Source: Bradyrhizobium elkanii USDA 76
GTDB lineage: Bacteria > Pseudomonadota > Alphaproteobacteria > Rhizobiales > Xanthobacteraceae
NCBI RefSeq assembly: GCF_023278185.1
Contig: NZ_CP066356.1
Location: forward strand, 6,440,001 to 6,504,000
Length of the DNA stretch: 64,000 nt
Direction: 5' to 3'
Shown here: positions 32,832 to 44,736 of the stretch, piece by piece
How positions within the stretch are numbered: position 1 is the first letter of the stretch
How the letters are laid out: every line of letters begins with the position of its first letter
The notes under the pieces: model-generated
What the model was told of the DNA's origin: nothing
Databases searched by the model: none
What the model saw: only the letters and a program-made list of their open reading frames with translations
Translations under genes and position numbers: made by a program

Positions 32832-34427
32832 ATGTCGGTACGTTGGAGTTTTGCGGCGGCTGCCGTCGCATTCGTCGCCTTTGCTTGGCCGGCATCGGCC
32901 CAGACGCTGAAGTATGCCAACCAGGGCGAGCTGAAGTCGCTGGATCCCTACACGCTGAAGGAAACCACGACGATCGCGCACCACGCCCACGTCTACGAAG
33001 GCCTCACCGCGCGCGACAAGGACCTCAAGATCATTCCCGCCCTGGCGGAAAGCTGGGAGACGCTGAGCCCGACCAAATGGCGCTTCCATCTGCGCAAGGG
33101 CGTGAAATTCCACAATGGCGATCCCTTCACCGCCGACGACGTGCTGTTCTCGGCCGAGCGCGTCCGCGCCAAGGGCTCCAATTTCCTCAGCAACGTCCCG
33201 GCCGACGCCAAGTTCAGCAAGGTCGACGACTACACCGTCGACGTGACGCTGGACTCGCCCAATCCCATCCTGATCTCGCAATGGGATAGCTGGTACATCA
33301 TGGACAAGAAGTGGTGCGAGGAGAACAACTCGGTTGCACCGACGCCGGCCTCCGCAACCACGCCGAGCTACGCGGCGCTGCACGAGAACGGCACCGGCCC
33401 CTTCACGATCGAGAGCCACCAGCCCGGCGTGAAGACCGTGTTCAAGGCGTTTGCCGGCTATTGGCGCAAGCCCGAGCATAATCTCAAGGAGATCATCTTC
33501 ACCCCGATCGGCTCCGACGCCACCCGCGTTGCCGCGCTGCTCTCGGGCGAAGTCGACGTGATCGAACCGGTTCCGCTCCAGGACATCCAGCGCGTCAATT
33601 CCAGCGGCGTCGCCACCGTCATGACCGCGCCGGAGATTCGCACCATCTTTATCGGCATGGATACGGCGCGCGACGAGCTGCTGTATTCCAACATCAAGGG
33701 CAAGAATCCGTTCAAGGACATCCGCGTCCGCGAAGCTTTCTACAAGACCATCGACGTCGATCTGATCAAGACCCGCGTCATGCGCGGCATGTCGACCCCC
33801 TCGACGTTGATGATCGCGCCCGAGCTCTATCCGCTGTCGAAGGAATTCACCCGGCCGAAGCTCGATCCTGATGGTGCCAAGAAGCTGCTGGCCGACGCCG
33901 GCTATCCGAACGGCTTTGAAGTCACGATGGACTGCCCGAACGACCGCTATGTCAACGACGCCGCGATTTGCCAGGCGGTGGTCGGCATGCTGGCCCGCAT
34001 CGGCGTCAAGGTGAACCTGCTGGCGCAGCCGAAGGCGCAGTATTTCGCCAAGGTGCTGAAGCCCGGCGGCTACCAGACCTCGTTCTTCATGCTGGGCTGG
34101 ACGCCCGCGACGTCCGACTCGCACAACGTGCTGCACGACATCCTCGGCTGCCGCGACGATCCGAAGGATGCCACCCGGGGCGAGGCCAATCTCGGCGGCT
34201 ATTGCAACAAGGACGTCGACGCGCTCACCGACAAGGTCCTGATCGAGGGCGACACTGCCAAGCGCGACCAGTTGATCAAGCAGGCCTACGACATCGTCAT
34301 CAAGGATTACGGCTACATTCCGCTGCATCAGCAACCGCTGGTCTGGGGCGTGTCGAAAAAGGTCAAATTGACCCAGCGCGCGGACAACCAGGTGCTGCTC
34401 TACTGGGCCACCAAACAGGGTGAATAG
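32832..34427 (+). CDS. ABC transporter substrate-binding protein, family 5 (peptide type)
   Basis: A 531-residue periplasmic solute-binding protein of the DppA/OppA family (SBP_bac_5). A signal peptide (VRWSFAAAAVAFVAFAWPASAQ) is followed by the family opening LKYANQGELKSLDPYTLKE and the PTKWRFHLRKGVKFHNGDPF signature. It probably captures di- or oligopeptides or related compounds in the periplasm. ATG 32832 fits the signal. It is first in the plus-strand transporter cluster; a strong hairpin follows its stop, the usual arrangement to raise binding-protein levels relative to the permeases. Confidence 0.95.
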   Translation: MSVRWSFAAAAVAFVAFAWPASAQTLKYANQGELKSLDPYTLKETTTIAHHAHVYEGLTARDKDLKIIPALAESWETLSPTKWRFHLRKGVKFHNGDPFTADDVLFSAERVRAKGSNFLSNVPADAKFSKVDDYTVDVTLDSPNPILISQWDSWYIMDKKWCEENNSVAPTPASATTPSYAALHENGTGPFTIESHQPGVKTVFKAFAGYWRKPEHNLKEIIFTPIGSDATRVAALLSGEVDVIEPVPLQDIQRVNSSGVATVMTAPEIRTIFIGMDTARDELLYSNIKGKNPFKDIRVREAFYKTIDVDLIKTRVMRGMSTPSTLMIAPELYPLSKEFTRPKLDPDGAKKLLADAGYPNGFEVTMDCPNDRYVNDAAICQAVVGMLARIGVKVNLLAQPKAQYFAKVLKPGGYQTSFFMLGWTPATSDSHNVLHDILGCRDDPKDATRGEANLGGYCNKDVDALTDKVLIEGDTAKRDQLIKQAYDIVIKDYGYIPLHQQPLVWGVSKKVKLTQRADNQVLLYWATKQGE

Positions 34428-34443
34428 TGGCTTTGGCGAATTG

Positions 34444-34471
34444 GGTCCCGGAAGCGCAGGCTTCCGGGACC
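34444..34471 (+). promoter_or_regulatory. intra-operon hairpin after the first binding-protein gene
   Basis: Perfect 12-base arms GGTCCCGGAAGC and GCTTCCGGGACC around a GCAG loop, then TCGCGTTTT. It lies between the binding-protein stop (34427) and the permease start (34531). Such hairpins stabilise the upstream message or partially end transcription. Confidence 0.7.
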
Positions 34472-34530
34472 TCGCGTTTTCCGGCCGCGCAAGGCCGCGC
34501 GCCGAATGTCAAAAGCAGTGAAAGGTAGAG

Positions 34531-35511
34531 ATGCTGGCTTTCACTCTTCGCCGCTTCCTGCAGGCGATCGGCGTGATGCTCGCCGTCGGCGTGATTGCGT
34601 TCGCGATGTTCCGCTTCGCCGGCGACCCGGTGAACCAGATCGTCTCGATCGACACCTCGGCCGCGCAGCGCGCTGAAATCCGCCACTCGCTCGGCCTTGA
34701 CGATCCCGTGCTGGTGCAGTTCGGCCACTACTTCATCAATGCGCTGCAGTTCAAGTTCGGCGTGTCCTACCAGTTCCGCCTGCCGGTCTCCTCGCTGCTG
34801 GCGGAGCGGCTGCCGGCGACGCTGGAGCTTTCGATCTGCGCGACGCTGTTCGCGATGGTGGCCGGCATCCTGATGGGGGTCTATTCGGCGCTGCGCCGCG
34901 ACACCGTGCTCGCCAAATTATTTCAGGCGGTATCGCTGATCGGCATTTCGTTGCCGACCTTCCTGATCGGCATCCTCCTGATCTATCTGTTCGCGGTGAC
35001 GCTGGGCTGGCTGCCCTCGTTCGGCCGCGGCGAGGTGGTGAAGCTCGGCTGGTGGACCACCGGGCTGCTCACCGTCTCGGGCCTGAAGGCGCTGATCATG
35101 CCGGCGATCACGCTCGGGCTGTTCCAGATGACGCTGATCATGCGGCTGGTGCGCGCCGAAATGCTGGAAGTGCTGCGGACCGACTATATCCGCTTCGCCC
35201 GCGCCCGCGGGCTGACCACGCGCGCAATCCATTTCGGCCATGCGTTGAAGAACACCCTGGTTCCGGTGATCACGGTGGCCGGCCTGCAGTTTGGCTCGGT
35301 TATTGCTTTCTCGATCATCACCGAAACCGTGTTCCAATGGCCGGGCATGGGACTTCTGTTCGTGCAGGCCGTGCAAAATGTCGATATCCCGATCATGGCC
35401 GCATATCTGTTGATGGTCTCGCTGATCTTCGTCACCATCAATCTCGTGGTCGACATCCTCTACACCGTGGTCGATCCGCGCTTGCGGTCGACCGTCGGCC
35501 GCACGGCGTGA
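34531..35511 (+). CDS. ABC transporter permease (DppB type)
   Basis: A 326-residue inner-membrane permease with the DppB/OppB layout: an N-terminal helix (RRFLQAIGVMLAVGVIAFAM), a periplasmic loop, then five helices. The EAA-type cytoplasmic loop is in the DYIRFARARGLTTRAIHFGH stretch. It pairs with the next gene to form the heterodimeric channel of the first peptide transporter. ATG 34531 follows GAAAGG. It is separated from the binding-protein gene by the strong hairpin. Confidence 0.94.
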   Translation: MLAFTLRRFLQAIGVMLAVGVIAFAMFRFAGDPVNQIVSIDTSAAQRAEIRHSLGLDDPVLVQFGHYFINALQFKFGVSYQFRLPVSSLLAERLPATLELSICATLFAMVAGILMGVYSALRRDTVLAKLFQAVSLIGISLPTFLIGILLIYLFAVTLGWLPSFGRGEVVKLGWWTTGLLTVSGLKALIMPAITLGLFQMTLIMRLVRAEMLEVLRTDYIRFARARGLTTRAIHFGHALKNTLVPVITVAGLQFGSVIAFSIITETVFQWPGMGLLFVQAVQNVDIPIMAAYLLMVSLIFVTINLVVDILYTVVDPRLRSTVGRTA

Positions 35512-35522
35512 GGGGCTGACCG

Positions 35523-36482
35523 ATGTCCGATGCCGTCGTCTCCCATCGTTCCGAAGACCACCAGGCCCCTGCCGGCTGGTTCAGGCGCGCGCTCGACAGC
35601 GACGTCTTCTATTCGTTCCGCCGCTCCAGGCTGACGATGGTCGCCGCCGTGATCACGCTGCTGTTCTTTCTGCTCGCAATCTTCGCGTCGTGGCTCGCGG
35701 TGCAGAACCCGTTCGACCCGGCACAGCTGCAGCTGATCAACTCGCGGATCGCGCCGCTGTGGACCGCCGACGGCCAAAGCCCGTTCCTGCTCGGCACCGA
35801 CGAGCAGGGCCGCGACGTGCTCTCGGCGATCCTCTACGGCCTGCGCATCTCGCTTGCGGTCGGCCTGGCCGGCGTGGTCTTTGCCGGCGCGCTCGGCATC
35901 GCCCTCGGGCTGATCGCAGGCTATTTCGGCGGCGTGGTCGACACCGTGATCATGCGGATCGCCGACGTGCAGCTCACCTTCCCCGCGATCCTGATCGCAC
36001 TGCTGGTCAACGGCGTTGCCAAATCGCTGCTCGGCAACCGGCTCGACGAGATAAGCACGCTCGGCGTCCTCATCATCGCGATCGGTCTCAGTTTCTGGGT
36101 GCAATATGCCCGCACCGTGCGCGGTTCGGTGATGGTCGAGAAGAACAAGGATTACGTCGCCGCGGCGCAGCTGATCGGCCTGCCGGCGCCGAAGATCATG
36201 CTGCGGCACGTGCTGCCCAACACGATGGGCCCGATCCTCGTCATCGCCACCATCAACCTCGCGCTCGCGATCATCACCGAGGCGACGCTGTCGTTCCTTG
36301 GCGCCGGCATGCCCGACACCATGCCCTCGCTCGGCACCCTGATCCGGATCGGCAACAACTATCTATTCGCGGGCGAATGGTGGATCGTCGCCTTCCCCGG
36401 CATTGCGCTGGCCGGCCTGATCCTCTCCATCAACCTGCTCGGCGACTGGCTGCGCGACGCACTCAATCCGAAGCTCCGATGA
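35523..36482 (+). CDS. ABC transporter permease (DppC type)
   Basis: A 319-residue permease of the DppC/OppC type. It has an N-terminal helix, the characteristic LLGTDEQGRDVLSAILYGLR motif after it, and the EAA loop near DYVAAAQLIGLPAPKIMLRH. It ends with the AGLILSINLLGDWLRDALNP stretch usual for DppC proteins. It starts 11 bases after the DppB-type gene, and its stop overlaps the next ATG (ATGA). Confidence 0.94.
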   Translation: MSDAVVSHRSEDHQAPAGWFRRALDSDVFYSFRRSRLTMVAAVITLLFFLLAIFASWLAVQNPFDPAQLQLINSRIAPLWTADGQSPFLLGTDEQGRDVLSAILYGLRISLAVGLAGVVFAGALGIALGLIAGYFGGVVDTVIMRIADVQLTFPAILIALLVNGVAKSLLGNRLDEISTLGVLIIAIGLSFWVQYARTVRGSVMVEKNKDYVAAAQLIGLPAPKIMLRHVLPNTMGPILVIATINLALAIITEATLSFLGAGMPDTMPSLGTLIRIGNNYLFAGEWWIVAFPGIALAGLILSINLLGDWLRDALNPKLR

Positions 36483-37462
36483 CCAAGCCTGTTCTTTCCG
36501 TGCGCAATCTCGAGGTGGAATTCGTCACCCGCCGTGCGACCTTGCGCGCCATCAACGGCGTGTCGTTCGACATCGCCAAAGGCGAGGTGCTCGGCGTGGT
36601 CGGCGAATCCGGCGCCGGCAAGTCGGTCACCGGCCTTGCCGTGATCGGCCTGATCGATCCGCCCGGCCGCATTTCCGGCGGCGAGATCGAACTCTCGGGC
36701 ACGCGGATCGACCATCTTCCGCCGGAAGAGATCCGCCGCATCAGGGGCAAGCGGATCGGCATGATCTTCCAGGATCCGCTGACCAGCCTCAATCCGCTCT
36801 ACCGGATCGGCGACCAGATCATCGAGACCATTCGCACCCACAGCAATCTGAGCGAGAGCGCCGCGCGCAGGCGCGCCATCGATCTGTTGGCCGAGGTCGG
36901 CATTCCTGCGCCGGAAAAGCGCATCGACGGCTACCCGCACGAATTCTCCGGCGGCATGCGCCAGCGCGTCGTGATCGCGCTCGCGATCTGCGCCGAGCCC
37001 GAGCTGATCATCGCCGACGAGCCGACCACCGCGCTCGACGTGTCCGTGCAGGCGCAGATCATCGCGCTGATCAAGCGGCTCGGCCGCGACCACGGCACCG
37101 CCGTGATGCTGGTAACCCACGACATGGGCGTGATCGCCGAGACCTGTGACCGCGTGGCGGTGATGTATTCCGGCCGCATCGCCGAGATCGGCCCGGTGCA
37201 GGAGGTGGTGCGCAATCCGCTGCATCCCTACGCCAAGGGCCTGATGGGCGCGATCCCGACGCTCGCCGGCGAGGACAAGCGCCTGGTGCAGATCCCCGGC
37301 TCGATGCCGCGGCTGTCGGCGATCCCGCCGGGCTGCCCGTTCAATCCGCGCTGCGCATTCGCCTTTGACCGCTGCCGCGTCGAACGCCCCGAGCCGATCC
37401 GGCAAGGCACGCAATCCGTCGCCTGCCACCTGTTCGAGCCCGCGAAGGAGACGGCGGAATGA
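36479..37462 (+). CDS. ABC transporter ATP-binding protein (DppD type)
   Basis: A 327-residue nucleotide-binding subunit. Walker A is GESGAGKS, the Q-loop is in GMIFQDPLTSLNP, the ABC signature is FSGGMRQRV and Walker B is [12 protein letters not shown]. The C-terminal oligopeptide-transport extension contains PPGCPFNPRCAFAFDRC, a cysteine cluster typical of the family that can bind an iron-sulfur cluster in some members. ATG 36479 overlaps the preceding stop, and the next ATPase overlaps this stop in the same way, so both ATPases are translated together with the permeases. Confidence 0.95.
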   Translation: MTKPVLSVRNLEVEFVTRRATLRAINGVSFDIAKGEVLGVVGESGAGKSVTGLAVIGLIDPPGRISGGEIELSGTRIDHLPPEEIRRIRGKRIGMIFQDPLTSLNPLYRIGDQIIETIRTHSNLSESAARRRAIDLLAEVGIPAPEKRIDGYPHEFSGGMRQRVVIALAICAEPELIIADEPTTALDVSVQAQIIALIKRLGRDHGTAVMLVTHDMGVIAETCDRVAVMYSGRIAEIGPVQEVVRNPLHPYAKGLMGAIPTLAGEDKRLVQIPGSMPRLSAIPPGCPFNPRCAFAFDRCRVERPEPIRQGTQSVACHLFEPAKETAE

Positions 37463-38451
37463 GCGGGACATTGATCGAGGTCAGGAACCTGCGCCGCGTC
37501 TTCGACGTCTCCAAGCCGTGGCTCAACCGCGTGATCGAGGGCGGTCATCTCGAATTCCTGAAGGCAGTCGACGGCGTCTCTTTCGACATCAAGCGCGGCG
37601 AGACCTTCGCGCTGGTCGGCGAATCCGGCTCCGGCAAGACCACCGTCGCGCGCATGGTGGTCGGCCTGCTGCCGCCGAGCTCGGGCGAGGTCGTCATCGA
37701 CGGGGTCTCGATGACCGACCCGCGGCAGGGCCAGGCGCGCCGCCGCCTGCGCCGGCGCATCCAGATGGTTTTTCAGGATCCCTATGCGAGCCTCAATCCG
37801 CGCTACCGGGTCGCCGCCATCATCGCCGAGCCGATCCGCGCCTTCGACCTGATCCAGGGCGAGCGCGACATCAAGGCCCGGGTCGGCGAATTGCTCTCGC
37901 TGGTCGGCCTGCACCCCGACGACGGCCAAAAATTCCCGCATGAATTTTCCGGCGGCCAGCGCCAGCGCATCGCGATCGCCCGCGCGCTGGCGTCGGAAGC
38001 CGAGTTCATCGTCTGCGACGAGCCGACCTCGGCGCTCGACGTTTCCGTGCAGGCGCAGATCCTCAATCTGATGCGGGACCTGCAGGACAAGTTCGGCCTC
38101 ACCTATCTCTTCATCAGCCACAATCTCGCGGTGGTCCGCCACATGGCGAGCCGGATCGGCGTGATGTATCTCGGCCGCATCGTCGAAATCGCCGAGGGCC
38201 GGGAATTGTTCGAGAACCCGCGGATGCCCTACACGAAGATGCTGCTCGGCGCGGTTCCGGACCTTGCGATGTCGGGCCGCCAGCGCATCCCGGTGAAGGG
38301 CGAGATTCCGAACCCGATCGATCCGCCGCAGGGCTGCTCGTTCAATCCGCGCTGTCCCCTCGCCTTCGATCTCTGCCGCCAGAAGACGCCGGAACTGATC
38401 GACGGCGTCGCCTGCCATGCCGTCAACAGTCCTGCCGCCGTTCCGGCATGA
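37459..38451 (+). CDS. ABC transporter ATP-binding protein (DppF type)
   Basis: A 330-residue partner ATPase with Walker A GESGSGKTTV, Q-loop [12 protein letters not shown], signature [10 protein letters not shown] and Walker B FIVCDEPTSALD. The C-terminal motif PPQGCSFNPRCPLAFDLC is present. Together with the DppD-type ATPase it powers the first transporter. ATGA overlap with the previous stop supports translational coupling. The next gene, the gamma-glutamyltransferase-family enzyme, begins 112 bases later. Confidence 0.95.
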   Translation: MSGTLIEVRNLRRVFDVSKPWLNRVIEGGHLEFLKAVDGVSFDIKRGETFALVGESGSGKTTVARMVVGLLPPSSGEVVIDGVSMTDPRQGQARRRLRRRIQMVFQDPYASLNPRYRVAAIIAEPIRAFDLIQGERDIKARVGELLSLVGLHPDDGQKFPHEFSGGQRQRIAIARALASEAEFIVCDEPTSALDVSVQAQILNLMRDLQDKFGLTYLFISHNLAVVRHMASRIGVMYLGRIVEIAEGRELFENPRMPYTKMLLGAVPDLAMSGRQRIPVKGEIPNPIDPPQGCSFNPRCPLAFDLCRQKTPELIDGVACHAVNSPAAVPA

Positions 38452-38563
38452 TCACGCGGATGGGAGCGGCCATGTCCACCAAGCGGTTGGCATACCAGCC
38501 GGCCTGTGATCAAGTGCGCCCGCCGAGAAGACCCAACAACAAACCGACGAACGGTCAATCGCC

Positions 38564-40369
38564 ATGAGCAACATCAACCCCGATCCGTTCACAACCCGGC
38601 CCGAGATCGAAGGCACCTTCGGCGTCGTCACCTCGACGCACTGGATCGCCACCGCGGTCGGCATGGCAACGCTGGAGAAAGGCGGCAACGCCTTTGACGC
38701 CGGCGTGGCCACCGCCTTCACGCTACAGGTGGTCGAGCCGCATCTGAACGGCCCCGGCGGTGACGTGCCGATCATCGTGCACGACGTCAAGCGCGGCAAG
38801 AGCGAGGTGATCTGCGGCCAGGGCCCGGCGCCGGCGAAGGCAACCATCGCGCATTATCGCAGCGAGGGGCTCGAGATGGTGCCCGGCACCGGCCTGCTTG
38901 CGGCCTGCGTGCCCGGCACATTCGAATCCTGGATGCTGCTGCTGCGCGACTACGGCACCATGAAGCTGCGCGACGTGCTGGAGCCCGCGATCGCCTACGC
39001 ACGCGACGGCTATCCGCTGGTCGAGCGTGCATCGGCCACCATCAAGACCGTCGAGCAACTGTTCCGGAAATACTGGACCACGTCGGCCGACGTCTATTTG
39101 CCTGGTGGCGAGGTGCCGAAGCCCGGCACCATCTTCACCAACAAGAAGCTTGCCGAGACCTACGCACGCATCCTGAGCGAGGCGGAGAGCGCCGGCGGCG
39201 ATCGCGTGGCGCAGATCGAGCGCGCGCGGCAGGCCTGGTCGAAGGGCTTCGTCGCCGAGGCGATCGACAAGTTCTGCCGCACCCAGGAGGTGATGGACGT
39301 CTCCGGCTCGCCGCATCGCGGCGTGTTGTCGGCCGACGACATGGCGCGCTGGCAGCCGACCATCGAGGCGCCGCTCACCTACGATTACGGCCGCTACACC
39401 GTGCAGAAGGCCGGGGTCTGGAGCCAGGGTCCGGTGATGCTGCAGCAGCTCGCGCTGCTGAAGGGTTTCGAGCTCGACGGGCTCGATCCCGCAGGCCCCG
39501 ACTTCATCCATCTGCAGATCGAAGCCGCCAAGCTCGCCTACGCCGACCGCGAGACGTTCTACGGCGATCCGAAATTCACGGAGATCCCGATCGAGACGCT
39601 GCTGTCCGATGCCTATAACAACGAACGGCGCAAGCTGATCTCAAAAGACAAGGCTTCGCTCGACTTCCGTCCCGGCTCGGTCGAGGGTTTCGGCGGCGTC
39701 GTGAAGTTGCGACACGCCGAAGGACATCGCGAAGCGGTCGGCGCCATGGGCGCGGGCGAGCCGACCGTCGGCCGGTTCGGCGAAGTGCGTGGCGACACCG
39801 TGCATTTCGACATCATCGACAAGGCCGGCAACATGATCTCGGCGACGCCGTCCGGCGGCTGGCTGCAGTCCTCGCCGGTGATTCCCGAGATCGGCTTTTG
39901 CCTCGGCAGCCGCGCCCAGATGTTCTGGCTCGAGGAGAACCACCCTGCCTCACTCGCGCCGGGCAAGCGGCCGCGCACCACGCTGTCGCCGACCATGGCG
40001 CTGCGCGACGGCGAGCCGTATCTCTCCTGGGGCTCGCCGGGCGGCGACCAGCAGGACCAGTGGATCACGCAGTTCTTCCTGCGCCATGTTCACGCCAAGC
40101 TCAATCTGCAGGAGGCGATCGACGCGCCGGCCTGGCACTCCGAGCATTTCCCGATCTCGTTCTGGCCGCGCACCTCGCGGCCCGGCGTGCTGGTGCTGGA
40201 AAACCGCGTATCGAAATCGACCATCGACGAATTGAAACGCCGCGGCCATGTGGTGGAGATTGGTCCCGATTGGTCGGAAGGCCGCCTCACCGCGGCCTCG
40301 AAGGTCGGTGCCCGCCGCCGCGCCGCCGCCAATCCGCGCGGCATGCAGGGTTACGCCGCAGGCCGCTAA
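38564..40369 (+). CDS. gamma-glutamyltransferase family protein (cytoplasmic)
   Basis: A 601-residue N-terminal nucleophile hydrolase of the gamma-glutamyltransferase family (COG0405). The nucleophile is expected at Thr412 in RGDTVHFDIIDKAGN, where autocleavage would make the two chains. The glutamate-binding and small-chain motifs are seen in PGKRPRTTLSPTMAL and GSPGGDQQDQW; the last departs from the usual GSPGGSRI-type sequence, so a different acyl group is possible. There is no signal peptide, unlike classical periplasmic GGTs, so substrate must be imported, fitting the flanking transporters. Hydrolysis rather than transfer is the more likely reaction. Confidence 0.9.
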   Translation: MSNINPDPFTTRPEIEGTFGVVTSTHWIATAVGMATLEKGGNAFDAGVATAFTLQVVEPHLNGPGGDVPIIVHDVKRGKSEVICGQGPAPAKATIAHYRSEGLEMVPGTGLLAACVPGTFESWMLLLRDYGTMKLRDVLEPAIAYARDGYPLVERASATIKTVEQLFRKYWTTSADVYLPGGEVPKPGTIFTNKKLAETYARILSEAESAGGDRVAQIERARQAWSKGFVAEAIDKFCRTQEVMDVSGSPHRGVLSADDMARWQPTIEAPLTYDYGRYTVQKAGVWSQGPVMLQQLALLKGFELDGLDPAGPDFIHLQIEAAKLAYADRETFYGDPKFTEIPIETLLSDAYNNERRKLISKDKASLDFRPGSVEGFGGVVKLRHAEGHREAVGAMGAGEPTVGRFGEVRGDTVHFDIIDKAGNMISATPSGGWLQSSPVIPEIGFCLGSRAQMFWLEENHPASLAPGKRPRTTLSPTMALRDGEPYLSWGSPGGDQQDQWITQFFLRHVHAKLNLQEAIDAPAWHSEHFPISFWPRTSRPGVLVLENRVSKSTIDELKRRGHVVEIGPDWSEGRLTAASKVGARRRAAANPRGMQGYAAGR

Positions 40370-40384
40370 GCACAAAGGTTTGAG

Positions 40385-41091
40385 ATGACCTGGTCGATCA
40401 TCGCCCGCGACAGCGCCACCGGCCAGCTCGGCATCGCCGTCGCGACGCGGTTCTTCGCGGTCGGCGCGCTGGTGCCACACATCGCACCCGGGATCGGCGC
40501 GGTGGCGACGCAGGCGCTGGTCAATCCCTATTACGGCATCGACGGCCTCGCGCTGCTGCGCAGCGGCAACAGCCCGCATGAGGTGATCGCAGCGCTGATT
40601 GCGCCCGACAGCGGCCGCGAAAGCCGGCAGCTCCATGTCATGGACGCCAGCGGCCGCATCGCGGCGCATTCCGGCAAGGACTGTATCGACTGGTTCGGCC
40701 ATATCGCCGGCGACGGATTCTCGATCGCCGGCAACGTGCTGGCGGGACCCGCGGTGCTCGACGAGACCGCGCGCGTCTATGCCGCGAACGAGAAGCTGCC
40801 GTTCGCGGAGCGGCTGATCAAGGCGATGTTCGCCGGTGAAGCGGCCGGCGGCGACAAGCGCGGCAAGCAATCCGCCGCTCTCTTAATTCACGGCGCGGAG
40901 GAATGGCCATTGCTCGATCTGCGCGTCGACGACCACGCCGATCCCCTGCACGAGCTTGAGCGGCTGGAAGCCGTCAGCCGCGAGCACTGGGTGCCGTTCC
41001 GGAGCTTCATGCCGACCCGCGGCAACCCGGCCGGAACCAGCGATCGCGCCACGATCGACGCCGGCATCGCAGCGGCAACAACGAGCCGCGA

Positions 41092-41095
<4 letters not shown>
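40385..41095 (+). CDS. DUF1028 family protein
   Basis: A 236-residue protein starting MTWSIIARDSATGQLGIAVA, the hallmark of DUF1028. The fold is of the Ntn-hydrolase type in solved members; the segment FFAVGALVPHIAPGIGAVAT is also typical. The function is unproven, but the family is repeatedly found next to peptide transporters and GGT-like enzymes, so a role in peptide or amide cleavage is suspected. It starts 15 bases after the gamma-glutamyltransferase-family gene and its stop overlaps the start of the next ATPase (ATGA), so it is a firm member of the same operon. Confidence 0.88.
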
Positions 41096-43175
<2,080 letters not shown>

Positions 43176-43193
43176 GGAATAAAGGGGTTGGCG

Positions 43194-44705
43194 ATGAGAT
43201 TTTGGCGCTTGGCGGTCCTGATGGCGGCCCTCGTGACCTGGTGCGGAACGAGCGCGCGTGCCGAGACGACACTTCGCATCGGGCTCGCCGAGGACCCCGA
43301 CATCCTCGATCCTTCAATCGGACGCACCTATGTCGGCCGCATCGTCTTTTCAGCCTTCTGCGACAAGCTGTTCGACATTGACGAGAAGCTGAACATCGTT
43401 CCGCAACTCGCGCTGTCCTACGAGAACTCGGCCGACGGCAAGGAGATGACGATCAAGCTCCGGCCGGGCGTCAAGTTCCACGACGGTGAGCCGTTCGACG
43501 CCGAAGCCGCCAAATTCTCGCTGGAGCGCCATCTGACGCTGCCGACCTCGTTTCGCAAACCGGAATTGGCTGCGCTCGACCACGTCGACGTCGTTGATCC
43601 CCTGACCATCAAGCTGGTGCTCAAGACGCCCTACTCGCCGCTGATCGCCCAGTTGACCGACCGTGCCGGCATGATGGTCTCGCCGAAGGCGGTGAAGGAA
43701 GCGGGCGACAAATTCGGCCTGCATCCAGTCTGCGCCGGACCCTACAAGTTCGTCGAACGCGTGCAGCAGGACCGCATGGTGTTCGAGAAATTCGGGGATT
43801 ACTGGAACAAGGACAACGTCTTCATCGATCGCATCGTGTTCCTTCCTATCGTCGATGCCACGGTGCGGCTCGCCAATCTGAAATCCGGCGGGCTCGATCT
43901 GATCGAGCGCGTGCTCGCCACCGATATCAAGGACGTCCGAGCGGACAAGCGGCTCGTGCTGTCGACCGCACCTGAACTCGGCTATCTCGGCCTCACCATC
44001 AACATCGGCAACGACAAGAGCAAGGGGCCGCTCAGCCAGTCGGAAAAGGTGCGCCAGGCGCTCGATCTGTCGATTGACCGCGAGGCGCTCAACCAAGTCG
44101 TCTTCAACGGCGAGTTCACGCCGGGCAATCAGTGGGTCAGCCCGACGCATCCTTACTATCAGAAGGCGTTTCCGGTTCGGGGACGCGACATTGCCAAGGC
44201 CAAGGCGCTGCTGAAGGAGGCCGGCGTCACGCTGCCCGTCGCCATCGACTACATGGTCCCCAAAGGCGCCGAGAACGAAGCCGTGGCCCAGGTCGTGCAG
44301 TCGATGGCGGCCGAAGCAGGCTTTGACATCAAGATCCGCGTGGTCGAATTTGCGACGACTTTCAAGCAGGCCCAGGCCGGCGAATTTCAGGTGTTTCAGA
44401 TCAACTGGAGCGGCCGGATCGATCCCGACGGCAATTCCTATGTCTTCCTGCACACCAAGGCGCCGCAGAACGACGGCGGCTATTCCAACGCGGAAGCCGA
44501 CAAGCTGATGGAAGATGCGCGGCTGATCAACGATCCCGTCCAGCGCAAGGCGATCTACGAGAAGATGACCAGGATCGTGCTCAATGACGAGCCGATCATC
44601 TACATCTATCACCGCACACTCCTGATCGCGCACTCCACCAAGGTCGAGGGTTACCGGCAGATGCCGGACGGATTGGTGCGCGTGGTCGGGCTGAAATTGA
44701 AATGA
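43194..44705 (+). CDS. ABC transporter substrate-binding protein, second transporter (family 5)
   Basis: A 503-residue periplasmic binding protein. Signal peptide MRFWRLAVLMAALVTWC..ARA is followed by LRIGLAEDPDILDPS and the family signature GKEMTIKLRPGVKFHDGEPF. ATG 43194 has AAAGGGG upstream; an in-frame TTG at 43188 would add two residues. It is only distantly similar to the first binding protein, so the two transporters probably take different ligands. The protein sits between the ATPases and permeases of its own transporter. Confidence 0.95.
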   Translation: MRFWRLAVLMAALVTWCGTSARAETTLRIGLAEDPDILDPSIGRTYVGRIVFSAFCDKLFDIDEKLNIVPQLALSYENSADGKEMTIKLRPGVKFHDGEPFDAEAAKFSLERHLTLPTSFRKPELAALDHVDVVDPLTIKLVLKTPYSPLIAQLTDRAGMMVSPKAVKEAGDKFGLHPVCAGPYKFVERVQQDRMVFEKFGDYWNKDNVFIDRIVFLPIVDATVRLANLKSGGLDLIERVLATDIKDVRADKRLVLSTAPELGYLGLTINIGNDKSKGPLSQSEKVRQALDLSIDREALNQVVFNGEFTPGNQWVSPTHPYYQKAFPVRGRDIAKAKALLKEAGVTLPVAIDYMVPKGAENEAVAQVVQSMAAEAGFDIKIRVVEFATTFKQAQAGEFQVFQINWSGRIDPDGNSYVFLHTKAPQNDGGYSNAEADKLMEDARLINDPVQRKAIYEKMTRIVLNDEPIIYIYHRTLLIAHSTKVEGYRQMPDGLVRVVGLKLK

Positions 44706-44736
44706 TCGCCACAGCGCAGGACACGCGGGGCCGACA

